A stretch of 35,498 nucleotides of DNA from Planctomycetota bacterium (GTDB lineage Bacteria > Planctomycetota > Phycisphaerae > UBA1845 > UTPLA1): positions 1 through 35,498 of the forward strand of contig JADJRI010000058.1 of NCBI GenBank assembly GCA_016712275.1, written 5' to 3'. This document shows positions 9,501-17,147 of the stretch, one piece after another (positions within the stretch are counted from its first letter, which is position 1; each line of letters opens with the position of its first letter). The notes beneath the pieces are model-generated. The model ran no database searches. It was given only the letters and a program-made list of their open reading frames with translations, and was not told where the DNA came from. The position numbers and the translations under genes were made by a program.

Positions 9501-10488
9501 ATGTCGCATATGTCAGGATGGGCTGAAAATGTTGTTGTAGTGGGCATCGACGAGGCGGGCTATGGACCGATACTCGGGCCGCTGGTCGTGAAGTGCGGCC
9601 GCGTTTGAAGTGCCACGCGTCCATTGGCATAGCTGCCTTTGGGACATGCTGCGAGAGAGTATTTCGAATTCCGGCACGTCGCGCGATGGTCGAATCGTCG
9701 TTCAAGACAGCAAGAAGATTTATCATCGCAAGGACGGGCTGGGCCGGCTGGAGCGCTCCGTCCTCGCGGTCATGACGGCCTGGCAGGACCTGCCCGCGAC
9801 CTTTGCGGACCTGCTTTCCATGGTCAGTCCCGATGTGCTGCCGCAAACTCGCGAGTATGCCTGGTACAAAGACGGCGGCGCGTCGCTGCCGCATGCAGCA
9901 GACGCGGGCGCGATTCGAATTGCAGCGACGTGCCTTCGTCGCGACTTGGCGGCAAAGTCCGTACGCTGCGTCGGTCTTGCGTCGGAGATTCTTCCGGAAG
10001 GACATTTCAACCGGCTTGTCGAACTGACGAACAACAAGGCGTCGGCGCTGTTTGGGCTGGTGCTGCGGTTGATACAGCGAACGGCCGATGCGAATCCGAA
10101 TCGTGATATGCTGGTGCTGGTGGACAAGCAGGGCGGGCGCGGCCACTACGGTCAACTGTTGATGCGGGCGTTTGAAGATCGGCAGATGTGCATCCTGAGC
10201 GAGAGCGACGAGGAGAGCGAGTACGAACTCAAGGGCCGCACAACGAAGTGGCGGGTGCTTTCGCAGTGCGGCGAAACACGGCACATGCCGATCGCACTGG
10301 CCAGCATGCTCAGCAAATACATGCGCGAGATTTTCATGCTGCGGTTCAATGCATATTGGCGCGAGCAGGATGCCAATCTTGTGCCGACGGCCGGCTATTA
10401 CGAGGACGGACTGCGATTTCTGAAGGACATCGAGCCGCACGCACGACGTCTGGGCATTCGGCGCGAACAGCTGGTGCGTGAACGATGA
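9501..10488 (+). CDS. Ribonuclease HII-like protein, with one frameshift near 9591
   Basis: The ATG at 9501 (alternative 9510) begins a short frame containing GIDEAGYGPILGPLVV, the metal-binding N-terminal motif of the RNase HII/HIII fold. It then hits a stop. One base later the frame continues with FEVPRVHWH to the stop at 10486-10488. Removing one A near 9591 joins them into VVSAAAFEVP. Further family features are a DSKK motif (about residue 75), VDKQGGRGHY in the position of a catalytic Asp, and LASMLSKYMRE, which resembles the ASIIAKVTRD helix of RNase HII. It is about 330 residues, longer than standard RNase HII, so it is a diverged relative. It could act on RNA-DNA hybrids; this is inference. 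A TATACT box lies at 9395-9400. Confidence 0.65.
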
Positions 10489-10513
10489 GGTTTTTTATGA
10501 CGGGAAACCCTGC

Positions 10514-10852
10514 ATGAGTGACACGAGCCAGGCATCTTCTCGGCCGGCATGGCTGCGCAACTGGCTCCCGCCACCAGAACCCGGTGTCATTCTGGTTCAC
10601 ATGGCCGGCATTCCGATGACCATCGCGGCAATTCCGCTGGCGATTTGGCAGCTTTCGCGCGATGAATGGTCGCTCTGGTGGCGGCCGGCGGCTCTGTTTA
10701 TCGGCGGATATTTACTTCAATGGATCGGCCATGTGATCGAGGGCAACGACATGGGGGAGATCATTCTGGTGAAGAAAAAACTTGGCAAGCCGTATGTGGC
10801 GGTGTCGGCGCGGTACGCAAAGCCGGGGTCATCCGCCGGGTCGGCATCTTGA
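10514..10852 (+). CDS. Mpo1-like (DUF962) membrane protein
   Basis: A 112-residue protein from the ATG at 10514; a GTG at 10478 inside the preceding gene is the alternative start. It has two hydrophobic segments. Two histidines sit in family-like contexts: ILVHMAGIPMT near the first membrane segment and QWIGHVIEGND near the second, which resemble the conserved His of Mpo1/YGL010w (DUF962) proteins. In yeast Mpo1 is a dioxygenase for 2-hydroxy fatty acids; bacterial members are mostly uncharacterised. The gene begins 25 bases after the RNase HII-like stop, so the two are probably co-transcribed. The family assignment rests on short motifs. Confidence 0.6.
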   Translation: MSDTSQASSRPAWLRNWLPPPEPGVILVHMAGIPMTIAAIPLAIWQLSRDEWSLWWRPAALFIGGYLLQWIGHVIEGNDMGEIILVKKKLGKPYVAVSARYAKPGSSAGSAS

Positions 10853-11400
10853 GGCGAAGGGCACTTTCGGCGTCACGGTCATTCGCTCCTAGAGCACTTC
10901 ACGGTTGATCCGGGCCACTCCGCGTTCTCCCTGCCCCGATTGAGGCCGGGCTAAACATGTTAACTCAATCGTGATTTGCTCTAGAGCGGTTCACGAATGA
11001 GTGGCGTCATTTGGCGTTCGCACGGGCAAGCAAAAGGCCGCTTGCCCACGACACCCATGACAGGACACAGGAATTGAGCCGGTTGCGTCCGTCGGTTTCC
11101 AACAAACGCCATTAATTCATCGCTTTCCCGAAGCCAAGCTTAAAAGTCCGCAGATTGTGGAATTTGGCACACCCAGTCATCGATTACCCGGCCATTTCAT
11201 CTTTCACAATAGTGAACTCGTTATTCGGTTCTGGTGAAGTTTGATGAAAATCCACGGCCGGGGGCGGCTGTGGCACATCCAACTTCACCAGTTCCCGCTT
11301 TTCTAAGGCGATTCAAATGGCACACCAGTTGCAACTCAATTCATTGCGCAGCGTCTCTTGATCGTGCGCATCCCGCGCATTTATGCGAAGGAGGCCCGCC
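10853..11400. other. Gene-free region with hairpins
   Basis: About 550 bases without a credible gene. It holds two similar segments, CCTAGAGCACTTCACG (about 10892) and CTCTAGAGCGGTTCACG (about 10979), a perfect 8-bp hairpin at 11024-11047 (GGGCAAGC and GCTTGCCC), and the long inverted repeat at 11231-11291. Confidence 0.55.
11231..11291. repeat. 61-bp nested inverted repeat
   Basis: Outer 16-base arms CTGGTGAAGTTTGATG (11231-11246) and CATCCAACTTCACCAG (11276-11291) pair with one mismatch. They enclose a second GC-rich palindrome (11252-11273, CCACGGCCG and CGGCTGTGG) of the family seen at 2564-2948 and 3223-3420. It looks like an inserted palindromic element about 110 bases before the cytochrome-like gene. 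Confidence 0.65.
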
Positions 11401-11982
11401 ATGTCCATTGCCCACCGTACAAAATTGCTGCTCGTTGCCATGTCATTCCTGGCCGTTCTGCTTTTGCTGGCGTCCTGCAGCCAGCGCGCTACGGACGGCA
11501 AGAAGGATTCTGAAAAAGCTTCAGATCGATCGGCTGCGGCTACTGCCGACGACGTCGAAGGGCACGGCCTTCACGTGCTGAAGAACAATCGACTGCGGGA
11601 GATCATGCAGCGTCTCTCGGCGATGGATTTCGAAGCGATATCGCGCGAAATCGATGCGTTTGGCAAAGTGAACCGGGACATTTGCGAGGTGTCGAGGATG
11701 GCCGAAGAGCTGTCGCTTGATGCGCAGGTGATCCCGCTGATTTTCAAGCGCGACGCCATGCAGGATGAATCGCGCCGCGTGGTGGATACGATGTCGCGCC
11801 GGCTGTACGAGCAGGCGGTGGAATTGCGTCACTATGCCGATTCGAACGATGTGAGAATGGTCAAAGTAAAGATTGACGAGATGATTTCGACGTGTAATTC
11901 GTGCCATGTTTCATTTCGGGCGCCGGCACTCGCGGCGGCCGGTGGTTCGGAGGTGCTGTTGCTCGGGGATGCAGGGGAGTGA
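11401..11982 (+). CDS. Lipoprotein with a C-terminal CxxCH haem-binding motif (cytochrome c-prime-like)
   Basis: The ATG at 11401 follows a strong AAGGAGG site. The 193-residue product has a lipoprotein signal ending LASC (Cys26), a low-complexity charged spacer and a four-helix-like region. Near the C-terminus comes CNSCH (Cys165, Cys168, His169), the covalent haem c attachment motif. One haem site close to the end of a helical bundle is the layout of cytochrome c-prime-type proteins. It should be membrane-anchored outside the cytoplasm and could carry electrons or bind small gases; the role is inferred. The small membrane protein gene at 12210 lies downstream with a gap of about 230 bases. 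Confidence 0.75.
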   Translation: MSIAHRTKLLLVAMSFLAVLLLLASCSQRATDGKKDSEKASDRSAAATADDVEGHGLHVLKNNRLREIMQRLSAMDFEAISREIDAFGKVNRDICEVSRMAEELSLDAQVIPLIFKRDAMQDESRRVVDTMSRRLYEQAVELRHYADSNDVRMVKVKIDEMISTCNSCHVSFRAPALAAAGGSEVLLLGDAGE

Positions 11983-12209
11983 GCGTTTCTGCCGGTAAGT
12001 TCTGCGGCCTGACATGGACCGACTTTGCCGCGACTGTGGCGTGATGGATTGCGCTTCGGTTGCATGCCTTTGTAAAGCGCAGGTGCTTGGCTCTTCGTAC
12101 AGTACCTGGCTTCGCCAAGGCCGGCCGATCTAATGCAGGCTTGGATGGTAGTAATGGTGTCATGATGTTGACGCGTTGAGTCGTGAGATTTGTGTTTGGA
12201 GGTGCAATC

Positions 12210-12416
12210 ATGTCACTCAAGACATTCCATCTCATTTTTATTCTGATCGCCATGATGATGGCGGACCTGTTCGGCGGCTGGGCCGTCCATGAATATCACA
12301 CGATGGGCGATCGAGCTGCGCTATTCATGGGTATCGGTGCGTTTGCCGTGGGACTTGGCCTGGCGGCCTATTCGATCTGGTTTGTGAAGAAGGCACGTGA
12401 GGCACACCTTGAGTGA
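12210..12416 (+). CDS. Small two-helix membrane protein
   Basis: The ATG at 12210 is preceded by GGAGG at the right distance; the frame is open further upstream but the ribosome binding site fixes this start. The 68-residue product is mostly two membrane helices (residues about 5-25 and 38-60) joined by a short loop with WAVHEYHTMGDR, and ends in a charged tail. I do not recognise a family. The haem-protein gene upstream makes a role in respiration conceivable, but nothing in the sequence proves it. Confidence 0.6.
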   Translation: MSLKTFHLIFILIAMMMADLFGGWAVHEYHTMGDRAALFMGIGAFAVGLGLAAYSIWFVKKAREAHLE

Positions 12417-12625
12417 TGAAACCGTCCATCGACGTGACAAGTTCTCGTCCGGTCGACTTGGGGTATTAAGGTTTGAACGGCAAGCGATGAGGCTGCAATC
12501 AGACGTAACTTACGTCGATTGCCACGGCGGTGGGCATTGATGATATGCAGAATCCAAGTCAATGTCGCGATCCGCGCCGGTTCGGATGACTCGTTGAAAT
12601 GAAGAGTCGCGACGGAAGAAAACAA

Positions 12626-12699
<74 letters not shown>

Positions 12700-12829
12700 A
12701 AATAATTGATAATAGAGGACTTACAAGCAATTGACTTGACGCGATTTTCGATGGCGACAACCTTGACGACAACCGTGAACTCGGGCAGACTACGGGTGTT
12801 AGCGGCGTAGTTACTAAGGAATTGCCAAG

Positions 12830-14029
12830 GTGTCTGCTGCACGAAGTAAATCCTCAAAGCCGAAGAAGCCTTACCCAACCTTTCCGCTAACTCCGCACCC
12901 CAACGGCCAGTGGTGCAAGAAAATACGTGGCAAGGTCTTCTTCTTCGGAGTCTGGTCTGATCCAAAGTCGGCACTGCAAGAATATACCACTCAGGCCGCC
13001 GACTTGCACGCTGGGCGCAGATTACATCGGCCACAGAGCGCCGGACTGTCTGTGCGCGACCTCTCGAACAATTACCTCGCGAACCAGAAGTTGAAAGCGG
13101 AGCGTGGGCTGATCACGGCGTCCTGGTATGGCGACTGCCTTCGGGCCGTTCGTGCATTCGCGCGCGAAATCGGCCCCGACCGACTCGCGACGGATCTCTC
13201 CCCCATTGAGTTTGGTGACTATCGCTTGAAACTCTACGACCGCCTGGGAGTCTGTGCGATCGATCGCAACGTCGCGATTCTACGCTCCATGTTCCGCCAT
13301 GCATTTGAGACTGACTTGATCGCGGTGCCGGTCAAGTTCGGGGGCCAGTTCAACAAGCCCTCACAAAAGGAGAAACGACAAAATCGCAGCGAGCGGGATC
13401 GCTTGTATGGGAAACGTTTGTTCAGTGCGGCCGATGTCCGGTCTCTTTTAGATGCCGCACATCAGCCGGTTCGGACAATGATTCTTCTCGGGATGAATGG
13501 CGGTTTTGGAAACACTGACTGCGCGGAGCTTCCCATTCGAGCGGTGGATCTCAAGCATCACATCATTGAATTCGAACGTCCCAAGACGGCGGTACAGCGC
13601 ATCGTACCGCTCTGGCCTGAGACGATTGATGCGCTGCGCGAGGTCATCCATGGTGACAGGCCGAAGGCGCGAAGGCCTGAGTATGAAGGCCGCGTGTTTT
13701 TGACCGCATTTGGAAATCCATGGAAACAAGAGCACGTCAGGTCAGAAATCGTTGGTGAGAGACCAGAGGTCGGCAGACATTATGCGATTGTCCTGGAGTT
13801 CAAGAAACTGCTCAAAAGTCTGAACCTGAATCGGAAGGGTCTCGGCTTCTACGCGCTTCGTCACACCTTTCGAACCTGGGCGGACGAGACGCGGGATCAA
13901 CATGCCGTTCATCGCATCATGGGACACGCGATTCCCGGGATGAGCGGTGTTTACGTGGAGGAGATTTCGATTGATCGGTTGCGGGCGGTGACGGGCTACG
14001 TCCACGACAAGCTGTTCAATCCCCGATGA
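12830..14029 (+). CDS. Tyrosine site-specific recombinase (phage-type integrase)
   Basis: A 399-residue protein starting at a GTG with AAGGA about ten bases upstream. Residues about 60-190 form a core-binding domain (SWYGDCLRAVRAFAREIG). The C-terminal half is the catalytic domain, with LRHTFRTWADE (Arg-His box near residue 345), IMGHAIPGMSGVYVEE (His and the presumed nucleophile Tyr near 375). The first box reads NGGFGNTDCAELP where most family members have an Arg, so the usual first catalytic Arg is not in its expected place. The product should catalyse DNA strand exchange at an attachment site. Its 3' end overlaps by 14 bases the convergent excisionase-like gene, and tRNA-Arg lies upstream. 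Confidence 0.85.
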   Translation: MSAARSKSSKPKKPYPTFPLTPHPNGQWCKKIRGKVFFFGVWSDPKSALQEYTTQAADLHAGRRLHRPQSAGLSVRDLSNNYLANQKLKAERGLITASWYGDCLRAVRAFAREIGPDRLATDLSPIEFGDYRLKLYDRLGVCAIDRNVAILRSMFRHAFETDLIAVPVKFGGQFNKPSQKEKRQNRSERDRLYGKRLFSAADVRSLLDAAHQPVRTMILLGMNGGFGNTDCAELPIRAVDLKHHIIEFERPKTAVQRIVPLWPETIDALREVIHGDRPKARRPEYEGRVFLTAFGNPWKQEHVRSEIVGERPEVGRHYAIVLEFKKLLKSLNLNRKGLGFYALRHTFRTWADETRDQHAVHRIMGHAIPGMSGVYVEEISIDRLRAVTGYVHDKLFNPR

Positions 14030-14384
14030 AATCGATCTCGGGTTTTTGTCTGCGAGCACTGCGGGTGTCGGGCTGGACGAATCTCTTTGTTGCGGTCTTG
14101 TTGAGATAATCATCCAGCCACTCCCGTTTGAATCGATAACGACTCCGCACTCCCTTCCCCAGGCGAGTTGCAATCGTCGAAACACGAAGCGCGCCTGATG
14201 CGATGAGGCGCTCCATGGTGTCGCGCGAGACCTGGAGGTGTCTGGCGGCATCGGAAACGGTGAGCCATGTCGGAGTTTCACGATCGCGATCGGCTCTTAA
14301 CGCGGCCAGGTGCTCCTCGATCTTCTTCAATACATCTCGAAGGTTCTGCGGCGGTGCTTCGTGTCTGTTTGGTCTTGAAGCCAT
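14016..14384 (-). CDS. Excisionase-like helix-turn-helix protein
   Basis: A 122-residue protein. Residues about 38-95 are a MerR/excisionase-type helix-turn-helix (WLTVSDAARHLQVSRDTMER followed by RLGKGVRSRYRFKREWLDDY), preceded by a predicted coiled helix. Such small proteins bind attachment-site DNA and direct excision, or act as repressors. It converges on the recombinase gene with a 14-base overlap, a common integrase/excisionase layout, although here the genes face each other. Confidence 0.75.
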   Translation of the reverse strand: MASRPNRHEAPPQNLRDVLKKIEEHLAALRADRDRETPTWLTVSDAARHLQVSRDTMERLIASGALRVSTIATRLGKGVRSRYRFKREWLDDYLNKTATKRFVQPDTRSARRQKPEIDFIGD

Positions 14385-14535
14385 GCTCCCATTATTGCAT
14401 CTGAAGTGTTAAGGGCAGTGCCTGCCTGCTGACGTCGTGCTGATTCGTGACGGCTCAGAATCGCAAATCTGAATAAGTCCCGCCATCATCCGGCAGTCAT
14501 CTGAGTCGCTCGCCGGTCAGGTACGATTCGCCGGA

Positions 14536-15742
14536 GTGAATCGACCGAATTTGAGAGCGGATGGCAGGGGATGGCTGCTGCGGGCGACAACCTTTGGGCG
14601 GCGAGGCGATGCGACGCGTCGCTTGACCGGAGTCAAGCTGGATCTGATTGCGCCGATCGAAACAAAAAGGAACTCACATCCAGTCGCGTGGACCTCGACA
14701 GCCGCCATGCAACTGAACCCAAGCCATTTTTTGTCCGAGATGTTGTCGCGGCGTCCTGTGACCACCTCAGCTTGCGCTCGCCCTGCAAGTCTTATCGAAA
14801 CGACCTGAGCCGGCTCCGCGTGTTCTTCGGGCCGGTCTGCGAAGCCCCTGGCTCCAAGAGCGGCCGGTCGTCAGGATGGCGAGCATCCAGCTCTGTTACC
14901 GAAAGGGGGCGGGCCAGAGTTTGAGCGAGTCGAGCGGCTTGATGAGGTCACTTCTTCGCTCATGAATCGCTTCATCGCCGCGAAGATGCAGGAAGGGCGA
15001 TGGCAGGCGAAGACCGCCAACGACTTTCGAGAGTTGATGCATCGCTTCTTTGCCTTCGCAATCAGGCATCTCGGCTTTCGGTCTCTCGATCCGAAGCAGC
15101 GGAACCCTGTGGCGGATGTGGAGAGGCTTCGAGAACCGGCGCCACTGATTCGATTCCTGTCGCTCGAACAGATTTATGAGCAGCTGCTGTTGCTCGAGTC
15201 GCGGCCGGTGGTACTGGCACTGGTGGCGACGTACATTTTTGCGGGGCCCCGGCGCGAGGAGGCACTTTGGCTGACTCCGAACGATGTCGATCCTGATCGT
15301 CGTTTGATTCGTGTTCAGGCCAAGACGGTCGAGGGCAGGTACTGGCAGCCCAATACGCGAAGGAACCGAGCAGTGCCGATGAGCGAGCGGCTGTTCCGAG
15401 TTCTTATCAACTACTCCGCAAAATCGCCGAGCATCTGGTATTTCCCTTCGCCGGCGGGCGGGCGATGGCATCCGGATAATTTTTCGAAGGCGCTCCGAGC
15501 GGTCAATCGGGCCCACCGCCTGGATTGGGGCTGCCTGGATTTTCGTCACACGTTTGGCAGCCAGCTCGCGCAGAAGGGAGTGTCTCTTTACAAGATCGCC
15601 ACGCTGATGGGGAACTCGCCGACGATCTGCCAGCCGCCACTACGCGGCCCTGATTCCTGAAACGATGCACGATACGGTCGAATTCCCATCGCGGGCGGCA
15701 CCGGTTGCTATTCCGCTAATAAACATCGACGCCAAGCGGTAA
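14536..15742 (+). pseudogene. Second tyrosine recombinase, broken by frameshifts
   Basis: Pieces of one gene appear in order. The GTG at 14536 opens RADGRGWLLRATTFGRRG. Another frame gives SYRNDLSRLRVFFGPVCE (about 14790-14850). The frame of 14962 gives the core-binding and catalytic domains (AGPRREEALWLTPNDVD with the first catalytic Arg, LDFRHTFGSQLAQKG with the Arg-His box). The last frame, entered near 15631, gives RHYAALIPETMHD with the presumed nucleophile Tyr and ends at 15740-15742. At least three indels are needed. It is not a duplicate of the recombinase at 12830: the boxes differ. It lies directly before the tRNA-like half, where an integrase gene of an element inserted at a tRNA 3' end is often found. 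Confidence 0.7.
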
Positions 15743-15903
15743 GGCAAGGGTCCTTCAGTGGCTTCTGGCGGAACTCCAAACTCTGCAATCCCAGAAGCGG
15801 CAGAATGGACCGATCCTGCCGGTGGAAATTCAGCCGCTCGATGGCTGATTTTCAGCCGGAACCCCCAATGGGCGGGACCTCCGGGTCAAGTCCCCGACGA
15901 TGG

Positions 15904-15950
15904 ACAGCTTCCAAAGCTGGACGTCGTGGGTTCGAATCCGATCGCCGGCA
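15904..15950 (+). other. tRNA-like 3' half (anticodon arm to acceptor), possible attachment site
   Basis: The segment aligns without gaps to the 3' half of tRNA-Arg at 12626-12699: anticodon stem ACAGC/GCTGG (outer pair mismatched) around loop TTCCAAA (anticodon position CCA), variable loop ACGTC, T arm GTGGG-TTCGAAT-CCGAT (one G-G mismatch), then CGCCGGC and A. No D arm or normal 5' half precedes it. A tRNA 3' half beside an integrase gene is what integration at a tRNA leaves behind. The stretch at 15817-15824 can pair with 15943-15950, leaving open that a longer structured RNA exists. Confidence 0.5.
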
Positions 15951-15957
15951 ATTTAGA

Positions 15958-16869
15958 TCATTCGAGCAGGCGAGCCACAAACAATTGGACGTCGGCTGTA
16001 TCGACTACGCCGTTCACGTCCGTATCACATGAGCAGGACGAGCAACGAATCGTCACGGGGTCGATGAGGGCTGCGGTGAAATCTTGGACATCAAGTCCGT
16101 TTACGCTTCCGTCACAGTTGGCGTCGTACGGATCGCATGTTTCGCCGATGACGCTGAAGGAAAATGACGCGCCGGATGAATTCACTGCTGCAGCCTGTGC
16201 CAGCGAGAAATTCGGCGGCTGATTCGCTTCGGAAAGCACATTGGCCAGCACGTTGCGAATCTCAAACTGATACGCGCCGCCAGCGCTCGGGGCGGCAAAT
16301 GAGCCTGTCGCTACCGTCACGCTTCCATTTTGACCGACTCCCGCATTAGTGAATGCGGTCTGCGCCAGGCCGACTTCAGCGGGAAGTGCATGGCCGAAAA
16401 GAGTCTGGCCGCCGCCGATCTGAAGGAGATTCCGACCACCCGGCTGTCCAACCTGTTTGCCGACGTACCCAGAGGACATGCCTTCATCGGGCGGATTGCT
16501 GACGCCGGCTGGGGCACTGAAGCTCGCCATCGCCTGGGGCACGCTGGCTGCATGAGGAATGTCCAAGTAGGCCGGGTTCGCCTCATTCTGGACCAGGTCT
16601 GCACAGACGAATGCGAGTCCGTCGTTGTCGCTCGCTGAGACGTCCACCGACAGAGTCCATTCGACCGTTTCGCCCGGTGACAGGACCGCCCCGTTCTGCG
16701 GCGAGACCAGCGACACCGTCACCGTCTGAGCCTGCACCTGCGTTGCGAATGCAATGCGGGCAAGCATCATCACAAGAAATCCAGTACGCCGGACGCTGCC
16801 GAGTGTCATTGAGCGGAGCATATCGAGCGTCTTCGATCCGATTTTCGTCAAGTCATTTCGATTATTCAT
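15958..16869 (-). CDS. Secreted protein with C-terminal dockerin-like repeats
   Basis: A 303-residue protein. The ATG at 16869 has GGAGA about ten bases upstream. A long basic leader and hydrophobic core end at QVQAQ, a likely signal peptide. The middle is a beta-rich domain (VSLVSPQNGAVLSPGETVEW). The last 60 residues carry two Ca-binding dockerin-type loops, DANCDGSVNGLDVQDFTAAL and DTDVNGVVDTADVQLFVARL. In planctomycetes such ends are common on secreted proteins and are not proof of a cellulosome. It shares an ECF-like upstream element with the genes starting at 23231 and 29410. Its stop lies only 8 bases from the tRNA-like half, and no terminator is visible. Confidence 0.8.
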   Translation of the reverse strand: MNNRNDLTKIGSKTLDMLRSMTLGSVRRTGFLVMMLARIAFATQVQAQTVTVSLVSPQNGAVLSPGETVEWTLSVDVSASDNDGLAFVCADLVQNEANPAYLDIPHAASVPQAMASFSAPAGVSNPPDEGMSSGYVGKQVGQPGGRNLLQIGGGQTLFGHALPAEVGLAQTAFTNAGVGQNGSVTVATGSFAAPSAGGAYQFEIRNVLANVLSEANQPPNFSLAQAAAVNSSGASFSFSVIGETCDPYDANCDGSVNGLDVQDFTAALIDPVTIRCSSCSCDTDVNGVVDTADVQLFVARLLE

Positions 16870-16966
16870 GGGTCATTCTCCGTGTTCGGTTTTTGGCTTC
16901 GTATTTCGGAGCCGTTGTGGGTCGATGCAGTAATTCCGCCGCTGCCTGTGATACCCTTCCTTTTAT

Positions 16967-16995
16967 CAAACGAGCGACAAGCCCGGGCTCCGTAA
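16967..16995 (-). promoter_or_regulatory. Shared ECF-type promoter element, copy 1
   Basis: On the minus strand this reads TTACGG, 15 bases, CTCGTTTG. It lies 97 bases before the start codon at 16869. Copies 2 and 3 have identical boxes and identical spacing. Two short boxes about 16 bases apart, the second resembling CGTT, is the layout of promoters used by ECF sigma factors. Confidence 0.7.
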
Positions 16996-17097
16996 ACTGG
17001 CGATAGGAATTTTTTTGATTCGCAAGATTGCTGGCTGCATTTTGTCGCGAGGAAATGGTAGGCCGGCCCGTGATTGACCGGCCCGCCAACTCGATGA

Positions 17098-17129
17098 GCG
17101 GTCCCGTGTCGTTCCGCGACAGGGACCGC
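17098..17129 (-). terminator. Strong hairpin after the giant secreted protein gene
   Basis: Arms GCGGTCCC-G-TGTCG and CGACA-GGGACCGC form a 13-bp stem with one bulged G and a five-base loop, 18 bases after the stop of the minus-strand gene ending at 17148. No T run follows, so it may stabilise the mRNA end rather than act as a classical intrinsic terminator. Confidence 0.5.
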
Positions 17130-17147
17130 CCGTTCCGTGCATGCCGA

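Larger units (their letters stand above)
12700..15950. mobile_element. Putative integrated or decayed element between a tRNA gene and a tRNA-like half
   Basis: The stretch holds only integration functions: a tyrosine recombinase (12830-14029), an excisionase-like HTH protein (14016-14384) and a second, broken tyrosine recombinase (14536-15742). It begins next to tRNA-Arg(CCT) and ends at a tRNA-like 3' half (15904-15950). No duplicated att core shared by both ends is visible, and the two tRNA sequences differ and face opposite ways. Two overlapping or sequential insertions are therefore as likely as one element. The boundaries are inferred. Confidence 0.45.
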
